Source: Achromobacter sp. ASV32 (GTDB taxonomy: Bacteria; Pseudomonadota; Gammaproteobacteria; Burkholderiales; Burkholderiaceae_B). Taken from it: a DNA stretch of 64,000 nt. The position numbers were made by a program, and so were the translations under genes. The stretch covers positions 1 to 64,000 of the forward strand of contig NZ_JAELTJ010000008.1 in assembly GCF_016428805.1 (NCBI RefSeq). The letters are read 5' to 3'. The number at the start of each line of letters is the position of its first letter. The stretch's first letter is position 1. Shown here in pieces: positions 54,548-63,937 of the stretch. The notes under the pieces were generated by a model. The model was not told where the DNA came from, ran no database searches, and worked only from the letters and a program-made list of their open reading frames with translations.

Positions 54548-55744
54548 TCAGGCCGGCAAACGCGCAGCGATTTCGGCGATCAGGCGGCGCGCGGCGTCCA
54601 GCTTGTCGGCGGCCGGCAGCGGGTGCGCCCCTTGCGCGTCGAACAGCACCAGCTCGGTGGTGTCGGCGTCCATGACCTTGTGCGCCAGGTTGCCGACCAG
54701 AAGCGGAATACCCTTGCGCGCACGCTTGGCTTCGGCATGCTCGGCCAGCTTTTCGGTTTCGGCGGCAAAGCCCACGCACCAGGGGCCGTCTTTCAGCTTG
54801 GCCACTTCGGCCAGGATGTCAGGGTTAGGTTCGAATTCCATCAGCGGGGCGCCGCCGCCTTCGCTGGTTTTCTTCAGCTTTTGCGCACTGACGTTCTTCA
54901 CGCGCCAATCGGCCACGGCGGCAACCGCGATGAAGATGTCGGCGTCGGTGGCGCTGGCCATCACGGCATCGTGCATCTGGCGGGCGGTGGTGACCGACAG
55001 CGCGGTGACGCCGCGCGGCACCGGCAGGGCGGTGGCGCCAGTGATCAGGGTGACGCGGGCGCCGGCTTCGCGCGCGGCGCGGGCCAGGGCATAGCCGGTC
55101 TTGCCCGACGAACGATTGCTCAGCACGCGCACCGGATCCACGGGCTCGGACGTGGGGCCGGCGGTCAGCAGCACGTGGCGTCCGGCCAGCAGCTTGGGCT
55201 GGAAGAAGGCGATCAGGTCCGTCAGGATTTCGTGGGCTTCCAGCATGCGGCCATCGCCCGTTTCACCACAGGCCTGTTCGCCGGCCGACGGGCCCAGTAC
55301 GCTGATGCCGTCGGCGCGCAATTGCGCCACGTTGCGTTGCGTGGCCGGGTTGGCCCACATCTCGCGGTTCATGGCGGGCGCCACCAGCAGCGGGCAGGCG
55401 CGTGCGACGCACAGGGTGGACAGCAGGTCGTCGGCCATGCCGTGCGCCAGCTTGGCCATGAAATCGGTGCTGGCGGGGGCGATCAGCACGGCGTCGGCGC
55501 CGCGCGTCAGGTCGATGTGCGCCATGTTGTTGGGCACGCGGGCGTCCCAGGCATCCACGAACACCGGGCGGCCCGACAGCGCCTGCATGGTGACGGGCGT
55601 GATGAAGTGCGTGGCCGCTTCGGTCATCACCACATCGACGGTGGCGCCTTGTTCGGTCATGCGCCGCACCAGCTCGGCGATTTTGTAGCAGGCGATGCCC
55701 CCGGTCAGGCCGAGGACGATGCGTTTGCGGGCGAGGTCGAGCAT
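54548..55744 (-). CDS. coaBC: Bifunctional phosphopantothenoylcysteine decarboxylase / synthetase
   Basis: Coenzyme A synthesis, 398 aa. The FMN-dependent CoaC half (~1-185) has the active-site His in MAHIDLTRGADAVLIAPAST, PAMNREMW and the substrate-clamp Cys in ACGETGDGRM. The CoaB half (~190-398) has TAGPTSEPVDPVRVLSNRSSGKTG, VAAVADW and NPDILAEV. It is downstream of lspA but has a terminator (55856-55880) between them, so it may have its own promoter. The dut gene that often follows coaBC is absent here. Confidence 0.96.
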   Translation of the reverse strand: MLDLARKRIVLGLTGGIACYKIAELVRRMTEQGATVDVVMTEAATHFITPVTMQALSGRPVFVDAWDARVPNNMAHIDLTRGADAVLIAPASTDFMAKLAHGMADDLLSTLCVARACPLLVAPAMNREMWANPATQRNVAQLRADGISVLGPSAGEQACGETGDGRMLEAHEILTDLIAFFQPKLLAGRHVLLTAGPTSEPVDPVRVLSNRSSGKTGYALARAAREAGARVTLITGATALPVPRGVTALSVTTARQMHDAVMASATDADIFIAVAAVADWRVKNVSAQKLKKTSEGGGAPLMEFEPNPDILAEVAKLKDGPWCVGFAAETEKLAEHAEAKRARKGIPLLVGNLAHKVMDADTTELVLFDAQGAHPLPAADKLDAARRLIAEIAARLPA

Positions 55745-55855
55745 GGAGGGCGGACGGCGGGTTCAGCGCCGTCAAATCAAGGAACGGACAGTGATTTTAT
55801 TCTGCATTGCGGTATTGCGCCGTTCGCCATGCCGATAGGGGGCGTCAAACCAGAC

Positions 55856-55880
55856 AAAACCCGGCCGATGGCCGGGTTTT
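55856..55880 (-). terminator. Terminator between lspA and coaBC
   Basis: An 11-bp perfect stem (AAAACCCGGCC / GGCCGGGTTTT, loop GAT). On the minus strand it ends in TTTTGTCTGGTTT, 26 bases after the lspA stop. Confidence 0.8.
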
Positions 55881-55905
55881 TGGGGGGGGCTGCAAGCCTG
55901 GGCAA

Positions 55906-56436
55906 TCAGGTGCGAGGCTTGCGCGCCCGCAGCAATTCGTCCAGCACCAGCAGAGCGGCGCCGCAACTGATGCCCACGTCCGCCAGGTTGAAGGCGGGGA
56001 AATACGAGTTGTTCCAATAGAACAGCAGGAAGTCCACTACGTGGCCATAGACCACGCGATCGATCACGTTGCCGATGGCGCCGCCCAGGATCAGCGTCAG
56101 CGCCAGGCAGAACCGCGGCTGGCCGCGGGTGCGGCGCAGGATCACGGTGATGACCACCGCGGCCACGATGCCCAGCGCGGTGAACAGCCAGCGCTGCCAG
56201 CCTTCTTCCGAGGCCAAAAAGCTGAACGCCGCGCCGCGGTTGAACAGCAGCGTGAAGTCAAAGAAAGGCAGCAGGTTGACCCGTTCGCCGTACTGATACG
56301 AGGTGTTGAAGTACACCTTGGTCAGTTGGTCCAGGACGATGATCACCAGCGCGAGGGCCAGCCAGCGGCCCACCCGGGCGGGGGGCGCGCCGGCCGCCGC
56401 GGACACCGCGGCACCTTCAGGGGCGGGGCCGGCCAT
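55906..56436 (-). CDS. lspA: Lipoprotein signal peptidase
   Basis: Inner-membrane aspartyl protease of 176 aa that removes signal peptides from prolipoproteins (it would process PqiC and EhuB here). Four TM helices. The catalytic aspartates are in GAIGNVIDRVVYGHVVDF and FNLADVGIS. The start ATG 56436 lies 2 bases after the ileS stop; the N-terminal ~20 residues are Ala/Pro-rich. The frame extends upstream inside ileS without homology. Confidence 0.96.
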   Translation of the reverse strand: MAGPAPEGAAVSAAAGAPPARVGRWLALALVIIVLDQLTKVYFNTSYQYGERVNLLPFFDFTLLFNRGAAFSFLASEEGWQRWLFTALGIVAAVVITVILRRTRGQPRFCLALTLILGGAIGNVIDRVVYGHVVDFLLFYWNNSYFPAFNLADVGISCGAALLVLDELLRARKPRT

Positions 56437-56438
56437 GT

Positions 56439-59300
56439 TCAGGCCTTGTCGCGGGCTTCGCCCGAGCCGAACAGGTTGGACACGCAGCGGCCGCAGATCT
56501 CGGGGTGATCCGGATCCTGGCCCACGTCCAGGCGCCAGTGCCAGCAGCGTTCGCACTTCTTGTGCGCAGACGGCGTGACCTGGACGCGGGTTTCGCCCTC
56601 GCCGGCATGCACGGTGGCGCGCGAGACGATCAGCACGAAGCGCAGGTCATCGCCCAGGCTGGCCAGCAATTGCTGGTCTTCGCCGTTGGCGTACAGGTCC
56701 ACTTCGGCCTGCAGCGACGAACCGATGTCGCCGGCCGTGCGCACTTCTTCCAGCTTGCGCTGCACGTCGGCGCGAATGGCGCGCAGGCGCGCCCACTTGG
56801 CCGACAGGGCCTCGGCGTCCGCAAACGGCGGCAGCGCGTGGTAGACCTCGGTGAAGATGGTCACGCGGGCCGCGTCGGCCTGGTGCTTCAGGGCCGAGTT
56901 CACCAGTTCCTTCCAGGCCTCTTCCGCCGTGAACGACAGGATCGGGGCCATCAGCTTGAGCAGGGTCTGGGTGATGTCCAGCAGCGCGGTCTGGGCCGAG
57001 CGGCGGGCAACGCTGCCCACCGCCGAGGTGTACAGGCGGTCTTTCAGGATGTCCAGGTAGAACGCGCCCAGGTCTTCCGAGCAGAACGTCTGCAGGCGCG
57101 ACACGGCCGGGTGGAAGTCGTAGCGTTCGTAGTTGGCCTGGACTTCGGCCTGCATCTGCGCGGTCATGGCCAGCGCGTAGCGGTCGATTTCGAACAGCTC
57201 GCCGTACGGCACCGATTGCGACACGGCGTCGAAGTCGGCCAGGTTGGCCAGCAGGAAGCGCAGCGTGTTGCGGATGCGGCGGTAGCCTTCGACCACGCGC
57301 TTGAGGATCTCGTCGGAAATCGACAGCTCGCCCGAATAGTCGGTGGACGCGACCCACAGGCGCAGGATTTCCGCGCCCAGCGAGTCCGACACCTTTTGCG
57401 GGGCGATCACGTTGCCCACCGATTTGCTCATTTTGCGGCCCTGGCCGTCCACCACGAAACCGTGCGTCAGCAGGGCCTTGTAGGGCGGCTGGCCATAGAG
57501 CATGCAGCCGGTCAGCAGCGACGAATGGAACCAGCCGCGGTGCTGGTCCGAGCCTTCCAGGTACAGGTCGGCGGGCCAGGCGAGTTCAGCGCCGTGCGAG
57601 CCGGCGAAGGCGTGGTCCTTGCCGCCCAGCACGGTGGCGTGGGTGCTGCCGGAATCGAACCAGACGTCCAGCGTGTCGCGGTTCTTTTCGTATTGGTCGG
57701 CCTCGTCGCCCAGCAGCTCGCGGGGGTCCAGGGCCTGCCAGGCTTCGATGCCGCCTTGCTCGACGCGCTGGGCCACTTGTTCAAGCAGCTCGGACGTGCG
57801 CGGATGCAGCTCGCCGGTTTCCTTGTGCACGAAGAACGCCATCGGGACACCCCACTGGCGCTGGCGCGACAGGGTCCAGTCCGGACGGTTGGCGATCATG
57901 GCGTGCAGGCGCGCGCGGCCCCAGGCCGGGTAGAAGGCCGTGGCGTCGATGCCGGCCAGCGCCGATTCGCGCAGGGTCGGGCCGCCGTCCTTCGGGGCCA
58001 CGTCCATGCCGGCGAACCATTGGCTGGTGGCGCGGTAGATGATGGGCGTCTTGTGGCGCCAGCAGTGCATGTAGCTGTGCTTGTGCTTTTCGACGTGCAT
58101 CAGCGCGCCGGCTTCGGTCAGGGCCTCGACGATCTTGGGGTTGGCGTCCCAGATGGACAGGCCGCCGAACAGCGCCAGGCTGTCGACGTACTTGCCATCG
58201 CCCATGACCGGGCTGATGAAGTCGGTGTCCTTCATGCCGTGCGCCTTGCACGAGATGAAGTCTTCGATACCGTAGGCGGGGGCCGAGTGCACCACGCCGG
58301 TGCCCGAATCGGCCGTGACGTAGTCGCCCAGGTACACGGGCGACTTGCGGTCGTAGGCGGCTTCGAACTGGGCCAGCGGATGGCGGAATTCGATGCCCGA
58401 CAACGCGGCGCCGGGGGCGGTGGCGATGACTTCGCCTTCCAGGCCCCAGGATTTCAGGCACGCCTGGACGCGTTCGCTGGCCACCAGCAACAGCGGTCCG
58501 AACTTGGGCGCGGGCGACACGCGCACCAGCGCGTATTCGATCTCCGGGTGCACGTTCAGCGCCTGGTTGGACGGGATGGTCCAGGGCGTGGTGGTCCAGA
58601 TGACGATGGCGCCGTCTTCGACCGATTCCAGGCCGAAGGCCTGGGCCAGCCTGGCCGGTTCGGCGAACGGGAAGGCCACGTCCACCGCCGGGTCGACGCG
58701 GTCGGCGTATTCGACTTCGGCTTCGGCCAGCGCCGAGCCACAATCGAAACACCAGTTCACGGGCTTCAGGCCGCGGAACACATAACCCTTGTCCAGGATG
58801 CTGCCCAGGGCGCGGATTTCGTCGGCTTCATTGCTGAAGTTCATCGTCATGTAGGGACGATCCCAGCCGCCCAGCACGCCCAGGCGCTTGAAATCCTTGC
58901 GCTGGCGGTCGATCTGCTCGAGCGCGTAGGCACGGGCCTTGGACTGCACTTCCGCCACGGGCAGGTGCTTGCCGTATTTCTTCTCGATCTGGATTTCGAT
59001 CGGCATGCCGTGGCAATCCCAGCCCGGCACGTAATGCGCGTCGTAGCCAGCCATGTTGCGGCTCTTGACGATGATGTCCTTCAGGATCTTGTTGACCGCA
59101 TGGCCGATGTGGATGTCGCCGTTCGCGTAGGGCGGGCCGTCGTGCAGCACGAAGCGCGGACGCCCCTTGCTGGCGGCGCGGATCGCCTGGTAGACGTGAT
59201 TTTCCTCCCACTGCGCAATCCAGGCGGGCTCGCGTTTGGCGAGGTCGCCCCGCATGGGGAAGGGGGTATCGGGCAGGTTGAGGGTCTTTTTATAGTCCAT
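56439..59300 (-). CDS. ileS: Isoleucyl-tRNA synthetase
   Basis: Class I aminoacyl-tRNA synthetase of 953 aa. The HIGH motif lies in [16 protein letters not shown], the KMSKS motif in [10 protein letters not shown], the editing (CP1) domain includes [12 protein letters not shown], and the C-terminal zinc ribbon has CERCWHW...CGRC. ATG 59300 ([10 protein letters not shown]) is used; a TTG at 59309 is in frame but non-homologous. Its start overlaps the end of ribF by 11 bases, and lspA follows after 2 bases: operon ribF-ileS-lspA. Confidence 0.98.
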   Translation of the reverse strand: MDYKKTLNLPDTPFPMRGDLAKREPAWIAQWEENHVYQAIRAASKGRPRFVLHDGPPYANGDIHIGHAVNKILKDIIVKSRNMAGYDAHYVPGWDCHGMPIEIQIEKKYGKHLPVAEVQSKARAYALEQIDRQRKDFKRLGVLGGWDRPYMTMNFSNEADEIRALGSILDKGYVFRGLKPVNWCFDCGSALAEAEVEYADRVDPAVDVAFPFAEPARLAQAFGLESVEDGAIVIWTTTPWTIPSNQALNVHPEIEYALVRVSPAPKFGPLLLVASERVQACLKSWGLEGEVIATAPGAALSGIEFRHPLAQFEAAYDRKSPVYLGDYVTADSGTGVVHSAPAYGIEDFISCKAHGMKDTDFISPVMGDGKYVDSLALFGGLSIWDANPKIVEALTEAGALMHVEKHKHSYMHCWRHKTPIIYRATSQWFAGMDVAPKDGGPTLRESALAGIDATAFYPAWGRARLHAMIANRPDWTLSRQRQWGVPMAFFVHKETGELHPRTSELLEQVAQRVEQGGIEAWQALDPRELLGDEADQYEKNRDTLDVWFDSGSTHATVLGGKDHAFAGSHGAELAWPADLYLEGSDQHRGWFHSSLLTGCMLYGQPPYKALLTHGFVVDGQGRKMSKSVGNVIAPQKVSDSLGAEILRLWVASTDYSGELSISDEILKRVVEGYRRIRNTLRFLLANLADFDAVSQSVPYGELFEIDRYALAMTAQMQAEVQANYERYDFHPAVSRLQTFCSEDLGAFYLDILKDRLYTSAVGSVARRSAQTALLDITQTLLKLMAPILSFTAEEAWKELVNSALKHQADAARVTIFTEVYHALPPFADAEALSAKWARLRAIRADVQRKLEEVRTAGDIGSSLQAEVDLYANGEDQQLLASLGDDLRFVLIVSRATVHAGEGETRVQVTPSAHKKCERCWHWRLDVGQDPDHPEICGRCVSNLFGSGEARDKA

Positions 59301-60255
59301 GAACGGCAAAATAGGCGCGCGCGTTTCGCGCGTCTTCGGCGATGGCGGCAGTCAGGGAAGGGAGGTCAGGAAATTTTTCTTCGTCCCGCAACTTGTGCAG
59401 GAATTCGACACGCACGAGTTTACCGTAAGCGTCGACGGTCTCGTCGAGCAGGTGAGACTCAAGCAGCACGCGGCCGCGGTCTTCGACCGTCGGGCGCACG
59501 CCCAGGCTGGCCACGGCCGGCAGGGCGCGGTCGCCCAGGCCGTAGACCTGGACCACATAAATGCCCGAACGGGCCGCGCAGCGCTCGGCCACCCGCAGAT
59601 TCATGGTGGGAAAGCCCAGGGTGCGGCCCAGCTTCTGGCCGTGGATCACGTGGCCGCTGATATGGTACGGATGGCCCAGCAGGTGGCGGGCGCGGTCCAG
59701 GTCGCCCACCGCCAGGGCGGTGCGCACTTCAGAACTGGAAATGCGGTGGCCGTGCCGGTCGGTCACGTCGGCCAGGGTCTGCACCTCGAAGCCATGGCGC
59801 AGGCCGGCTTCGCGCAGCAGGTCGATGTCGCCGCTGCGCTTGTGGCCGAAACGGAAGTCTTCGCCCACCAGCAGCCATTTGGCATTGAGCCCGGCCACCA
59901 GCAGGTTCTCGATGAAGGCATTGGCCGACATTTCGGCCAGGCGGGCGTTGAAGCGCTCCACCACCACCTGCGAAATGCCGTAGCGCGCCAGCGCCGCCAG
60001 CTTGTCGCGCAGGCCCGACACGCGGGTCGGCGCCAGCTCGGGGCGGTGGTTCAGCGTGGCGAAATACTCTCGCGGGTGCGGTTCGAAGGTCATCACGGCC
60101 GGGGTCAGGCCGCGCTCGCGTGCCACCTGGCAGACATGCGCCAGCATGGCCTGGTGCCCGCGGTGGACGCCGTCGAAGTTGCCGATGGTCAGCGCGCAAG
60201 GTGCGCGCTGAGCGGGCGGAGGAAGGGATCGGTAGATGCGCAGCGATGGTTTCAC
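59290..60255 (-). CDS. ribF: Bifunctional riboflavin kinase / FAD synthetase
   Basis: Makes FMN and FAD, 321 aa. The N-terminal adenylyltransferase has [11 protein letters not shown] (HxGH motif) and [15 protein letters not shown]. The C-terminal kinase has [15 protein letters not shown] and [13 protein letters not shown]. The start GTG 60255 ([11 protein letters not shown]) fits family length; the open frame runs far upstream through the antisense of purN and is not used. It is divergent from purN with a 63-base gap that must hold both promoters. First gene of ribF-ileS-lspA. Confidence 0.96.
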   Translation of the reverse strand: MKPSLRIYRSLPPPAQRAPCALTIGNFDGVHRGHQAMLAHVCQVARERGLTPAVMTFEPHPREYFATLNHRPELAPTRVSGLRDKLAALARYGISQVVVERFNARLAEMSANAFIENLLVAGLNAKWLLVGEDFRFGHKRSGDIDLLREAGLRHGFEVQTLADVTDRHGHRISSSEVRTALAVGDLDRARHLLGHPYHISGHVIHGQKLGRTLGFPTMNLRVAERCAARSGIYVVQVYGLGDRALPAVASLGVRPTVEDRGRVLLESHLLDETVDAYGKLVRVEFLHKLRDEEKFPDLPSLTAAIAEDARNARAYFAVHGL

Positions 60256-60318
60256 GAGCGAGAGTTTACAATTTTGGATTACGGGATTGTTCGACATCCC
60301 CAATTTGGATTGGTCATC

Positions 60319-60984
60319 TTGCCGGAAACATCTACTACACAGCGCCGCATCGTCATCCTGATCTCGGGACGCGGCAGCAATATGCAGGCCTTGGTCCAGG
60401 CCTGCCGCGAGCAGGGCTGGCCCGCCAGCATCGCGGCCGTCATCGCCAGCCGGCCGGACGCCGGCGGCCTGCAATGGGCGGCCCAGCAGGGCATCGCCAC
60501 CGCCGCGCTGTACCACAAGGACTACGCCAGCCGTGAAGCCTTCGACGCCGCGCTGGCCGCCGAAATCGACCTGCATGCGCCCGATTACGTCATTCTGGCC
60601 GGCTTCATGCGGGTGCTGACGCCCGGCTTCGTCAACCATTACGCCGGCAGGCTGGTCAACATCCACCCGTCGCTGCTGCCGGCGTTTCCGGGGCTGCACA
60701 CCCACGCCCAGGCCCTGGCCACCGGCGTGCGGGTACACGGCTGCACCGTGCATTTCGTGACCCCGGTGCTGGATCACGGCCCCATCATCGCCCAGGGCTG
60801 CGTGCCGGTCCTGGCCGGCGACACCCCCGAAATGCTGGCTGATCGCGTACTGGAGGTGGAACATCAGGCTTTTCCCGCCGCCGTGCGCTGGTTGGCCGAA
60901 GGCCGGGTTACCCTGACCAACGACCACCGGGTGGACGTGCAGGGCGACCCTGACCGCCTGTTCTCCTGGTCGGCAGCGGCCTAG
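60319..60984 (+). CDS. purN: Phosphoribosylglycinamide formyltransferase
   Basis: Third step of purine synthesis (10-formyl-THF-dependent formylation of GAR), 221 aa from TTG 60319. ISGRGSNMQALVQAC at the N-terminus, catalytic Asn and His in VNIHPSLLPAFPGLHTHAQA, and catalytic Asp in TPVLDHGPIIAQ. No ATG start is present in frame in the right place; TTG 60319 (MPETSTTQ) or TTG 60310 are the candidates, so the start is uncertain by a few codons. It is divergent from ribF and followed by rsmB after 87 bases. Confidence 0.94.
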   Translation: MPETSTTQRRIVILISGRGSNMQALVQACREQGWPASIAAVIASRPDAGGLQWAAQQGIATAALYHKDYASREAFDAALAAEIDLHAPDYVILAGFMRVLTPGFVNHYAGRLVNIHPSLLPAFPGLHTHAQALATGVRVHGCTVHFVTPVLDHGPIIAQGCVPVLAGDTPEMLADRVLEVEHQAFPAAVRWLAEGRVTLTNDHRVDVQGDPDRLFSWSAAA

Positions 60985-61071
60985 GCAATCTTGCATCGCG
61001 GGCCGCTTGCCTCCAGGCGGCCCTGAATCGCTTTTATCGGGCGGAACTCCTCCGCCCCACTGGAATACACC

Positions 61072-63519
61072 ATGAGCAAACCCCAATCTCCGCGTTCACG
61101 TCCGGCCGGTGCCCCCAGGGCAGCCGCCGAAGGACGCGACGGTCGGTCCTTCTTCTCGCGTCCCAAGGGCGAGGCGCGCGGCGCCCCGTCCAGCGAACGC
61201 GCGCCGCGTCCCGAACGCGTTGGCGGCGGCCGCGAAGACCGCGGCGCCTTCGGTGCCGAGCGTCGCGAAGGCCAGGGCCGTCCGGCTCCGCGTCCGTCCT
61301 ATGACGCCCCGCGAGGCGAGAACCGGGGCGGCGAGCGCGGCGCCCATGGTGCCGAGCGCCGCGAGGGCCAAGGCCGTCCGACGCCTCGTCCGTCCTATGA
61401 CGCCCCGCGAGGCGAAAATCGTGGCGGTGAACGGGGTTCTTACAATTCGGACCGCCGCGAAGGCCAAGGCCGTCCGGATTCGCGTCCGTCCTACGGCGCG
61501 CCGCGAGGCGACAACCGTGGCGGCGAGCGCGGCTCCTACGGGTCGGACCGCCGTGAAGGCCAGGGCCGTCCGGATTCGCGCCCGTCCTACGGCGCCCCGC
61601 GAGGCGAAAACCGTGGCGGCGAGCGCGGTTCCTACGGGTCGGATCGCCGCGAAGGCCAGGGCCGCCCGGATTCGCGTCCGTCCTACGGCGCCCCGCGAGG
61701 CGACAACCGTGGCGGCGAGCGTGGCTCCTACGGGTCGGACCGCCGTGAAGGCCAGGGCCGTCCGGATTCGCGTCCGTCCTACGGCGCCCCGCGAGGCGAC
61801 AACCGTGGCGGCGAGCGTGGCTCCTACGGGTCGGACCGCCGCGAAGGCCAGGGCCGCCCGGATTCGCGTCCGTCCTACGGCGCCCCGCGTGGAGAAAACC
61901 GTGGCGGCGAGCGTGGCTCCTACGGGTCGGACCGCCGCGAAGGCCAGGGCCGCCCGGACTCGCGCCCGCCCCATGGCGGCCCGCGTGACGAGGCCGGCCA
62001 TGGCCATCGCGAGGCTGCTGCGCCGCAGAAGCCGCAATTCAATCGCCCGCGCCTGTCCTACGCCGCCAGCCGCATCGACCAGGTGCAGCGCGTGCTGGGC
62101 GAGATCCTGCAATGGACCTACCCGGCCGATGCCGCGCTGTCGCATTGGCTGCGCCACCATCCGGGCCTGGGCGCGCGCGACCGTTCCGAGGTCGCCGAGG
62201 CTGTCTACGACGTGCTGCGCCACCTGCGCCGCTACCGCCAGTTCGGCGAAAGCGGCGTCGGGCCGGCCTCGCGCCGCCTGGCGATCCTGGGCCTGGCCGC
62301 GACGCTGGGCGTTGATGCGCTGGAAGAGGGCCTGGACGCCGCTGAAGCCGAATGGCTCAAGCGAGTGCTGCAGATCGACCTGGCGACCCTGCCGCGCGCC
62401 GTGCGCGGCAGCATTCCCGACTGGCTGGACGAGCGCCTGGCGCTCATGGACAGCCCGGAAACCCTGATCGAGGCGCTGAACCGCCAGGCCAGCCTGGACC
62501 TGCGCGTCAACCCGCTCAAGGCCGAGCGCGACGCCATGCTCACCGAACTGCAGCAAAGCGCCGGCCGCTATGAGCCCGTGGCCATGCCGTATTCGCCGTG
62601 GGGCATCCGCATGGAAGGCCGCCCGGCCATCAACCGCTGGCCGCAATTCGAAAACGGCAGCATCGAAGTGCAGGACGAAGGCAGCCAGCTGCTGGCCCTG
62701 CTGGTGGCGCCGCGCCGCGGCGAGATGATCATCGATTTCTGCGCAGGCGCCGGCGGCAAGACCTTGCTGCTGGGCGCGCTGATGCGCTCGACCGGCCGGC
62801 TCTATGCCTTCGACGTCTCGGCGGCCCGTCTGGCCCGCGCCAAGCCTCGCTTTGCCCGCAGCGGCCTGTCGAACGTGGTGCCCGTCGTCATCGACAGCGA
62901 GAACGACGCCCGGGTCAAGCGCCTGGCCGGCAAGGCCCAGCGCGTGCTGGTCGATGCGCCGTGCAGCGGCATCGGCACCCTGCGCCGCAATCCCGACCTG
63001 AAGTGGCGCCAGCACCCCGAGGCGCTGGCCGAACTGGGTCAGCTGCAGACGCGCATCCTGAACAGCGCCGCGCGCTGCGTCGCTCCGGGCGGACGCCTGG
63101 TGTACGCCACGTGCAGCCTGCTGGCCGAAGAAAACGAAGTGCAGGCCGAGCGTTTCCTGGCCAGCCATCCGGATTTCGAACGCGTCGACGCCGTTGAAAT
63201 CCTGGCCGCACGCTGCGAAAACCTGAAGTTGGAAGGGCCCTACGTCCAGTTGCGCCCCGACGTGCATGGCACGGACGGCTTCTTTGCCGCGGTGTTCGAG
63301 CGCCGCAAAAAGGGCGCCGCGGTGGCTGACACCGAGGCCGACGCGCAAGCGGAAGACGCCGCCGAGACGGAAGACGCCGTGGTGGCGGACGGTAGCGACG
63401 AAGCTGGCGCTGCGGTGCAGGCCGACGTGGAAACGGTCCAGGCCCAAGCGGCCGGCGACCCCGCGCCGGTGACCGCCGAGCCGCAGGTCGAGCCGACAGA
63501 AGCCAAGCCCGCGGTCTGA
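61072..63519 (+). CDS. rsmB: RsmB-family rRNA cytosine-C5 methyltransferase with N-terminal Arg/Gly repeats
   Basis: Protein of 815 aa, nearly twice the usual ~430-450. Residues 64-287 are seven 32-residue repeats (RREGQGRPDSRPSYGAPRG + ENRGGERGSYGSD), plus a partial eighth copy. A helical N-terminal substrate domain follows (~330-500). The methyltransferase domain has SAM motif I IDFCAGAGGKT (Ile554-Thr564), catalytic-site Cys631 (DAPCSGIGTLRRNPDLKWR) and Cys681 (ATCSLLAEENEVQ). The last ~70 residues are Glu/Asp/Ala-rich. It methylates an rRNA cytosine, like RsmB (16S C967) or a paralogue. The basic tail should bind RNA non-specifically. Start ATG 61072. No frameshift is needed: the fusion is one open frame. 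Confidence 0.92.
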   Translation: MSKPQSPRSRPAGAPRAAAEGRDGRSFFSRPKGEARGAPSSERAPRPERVGGGREDRGAFGAERREGQGRPAPRPSYDAPRGENRGGERGAHGAERREGQGRPTPRPSYDAPRGENRGGERGSYNSDRREGQGRPDSRPSYGAPRGDNRGGERGSYGSDRREGQGRPDSRPSYGAPRGENRGGERGSYGSDRREGQGRPDSRPSYGAPRGDNRGGERGSYGSDRREGQGRPDSRPSYGAPRGDNRGGERGSYGSDRREGQGRPDSRPSYGAPRGENRGGERGSYGSDRREGQGRPDSRPPHGGPRDEAGHGHREAAAPQKPQFNRPRLSYAASRIDQVQRVLGEILQWTYPADAALSHWLRHHPGLGARDRSEVAEAVYDVLRHLRRYRQFGESGVGPASRRLAILGLAATLGVDALEEGLDAAEAEWLKRVLQIDLATLPRAVRGSIPDWLDERLALMDSPETLIEALNRQASLDLRVNPLKAERDAMLTELQQSAGRYEPVAMPYSPWGIRMEGRPAINRWPQFENGSIEVQDEGSQLLALLVAPRRGEMIIDFCAGAGGKTLLLGALMRSTGRLYAFDVSAARLARAKPRFARSGLSNVVPVVIDSENDARVKRLAGKAQRVLVDAPCSGIGTLRRNPDLKWRQHPEALAELGQLQTRILNSAARCVAPGGRLVYATCSLLAEENEVQAERFLASHPDFERVDAVEILAARCENLKLEGPYVQLRPDVHGTDGFFAAVFERRKKGAAVADTEADAQAEDAAETEDAVVADGSDEAGAAVQADVETVQAQAAGDPAPVTAEPQVEPTEAKPAV
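61261..61992 (+). repeat. 96-bp in-frame tandem repeat within rsmB
   Basis: Seven full 96-bp units start at 61261, 61357, 61453, 61549, 61645, 61741 and 61837, with a partial unit at 61933. The later copies differ by only a few bases, mostly GAC/GAA and wobble positions, indicating recent expansion by slippage or unequal recombination. Each encodes 32 residues with RGG- and RRE-type basic motifs. Confidence 0.97.
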
Positions 63520-63526
63520 GGCGCGC

Positions 63527-63563
63527 GGGCATCGCGCCGGCTCAGGGAGCCGGCGCGATGCCC
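63527..63563. terminator. 17-bp hairpin between rsmB and the secreted unknown gene
   Basis: GGGCATCGCGCCGGCTC / GAGCCGGCGCGATGCCC (loop AGG) is a perfect 17-bp stem at the convergent gene ends. It lacks a T-run on either strand and includes the last codons and stop of the minus-strand gene, so it may be an RNA-stability or Rho-linked structure rather than an intrinsic terminator. Confidence 0.6.
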
Positions 63564-63937
63564 AGCGTGGCGCTGTAGCGGCGGATGCCGACGGTCTTAT
63601 TCTGGTATTTCACTTCCCAGGCCAGCGAGTCCGAGCCGGCCTGATTGGCCTGATAGACCAATTGAGCGACCGGCACTGTCTTATATGCGCAACGTCCTGT
63701 TTCGCCCGATTGGCCCCGGGTCTGCACGATGCTGGCCGTGCCCAGGCGGGGTTGCAGCGTGATCGTTACGCGCGGGGCGCGCAGCGCCAGGCAATCCGAC
63801 CCCCTGATCTCGTAGTAAGACGCCAGCACGGCAATGTCCCCGATTTTCAACGACTGGGCGCCGGCGGACGCCGTCATGGCCAGCCCGCACAGGGCCAGGA
63901 GGGAAATCAAATAGGGACGGGCTTTTTCGCGAAACAT
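63542..63937 (-). CDS. Small secreted protein of unknown function
   Basis: Protein of 131 aa with a clear signal peptide (1-27; hydrophobic YLISLLALCGLAM, cleavage near ASAGA-Q). The mature part is ~104 aa, probably beta-rich, with two cysteines (Cys49, Cys83) that could form a disulfide in the periplasm. Motifs SLKIGDIAVLASYYEIRGSDC and SLAWEVKYQNKTVG were not assigned to a family. It is convergent with rsmB. ATG 63937 has no strong ribosome-binding site. The remaining bases 63938-64000 show nothing assignable. Confidence 0.75.
   Translation of the reverse strand: MFREKARPYLISLLALCGLAMTASAGAQSLKIGDIAVLASYYEIRGSDCLALRAPRVTITLQPRLGTASIVQTRGQSGETGRCAYKTVPVAQLVYQANQAGSDSLAWEVKYQNKTVGIRRYSATLGIAPAP

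Noticed and set aside
56505-59660. A 1051-residue plus-strand open frame opposite ileS
   Set aside because: Antisense to ileS, with Gly/Val/His/Gln-rich low-information sequence and no ribosome-binding site or domain.
61261-61992. Regular repeats in rsmB considered as a CRISPR array
   Set aside because: The 96-base units are contiguous, in frame, and have no unique spacers between short repeats.
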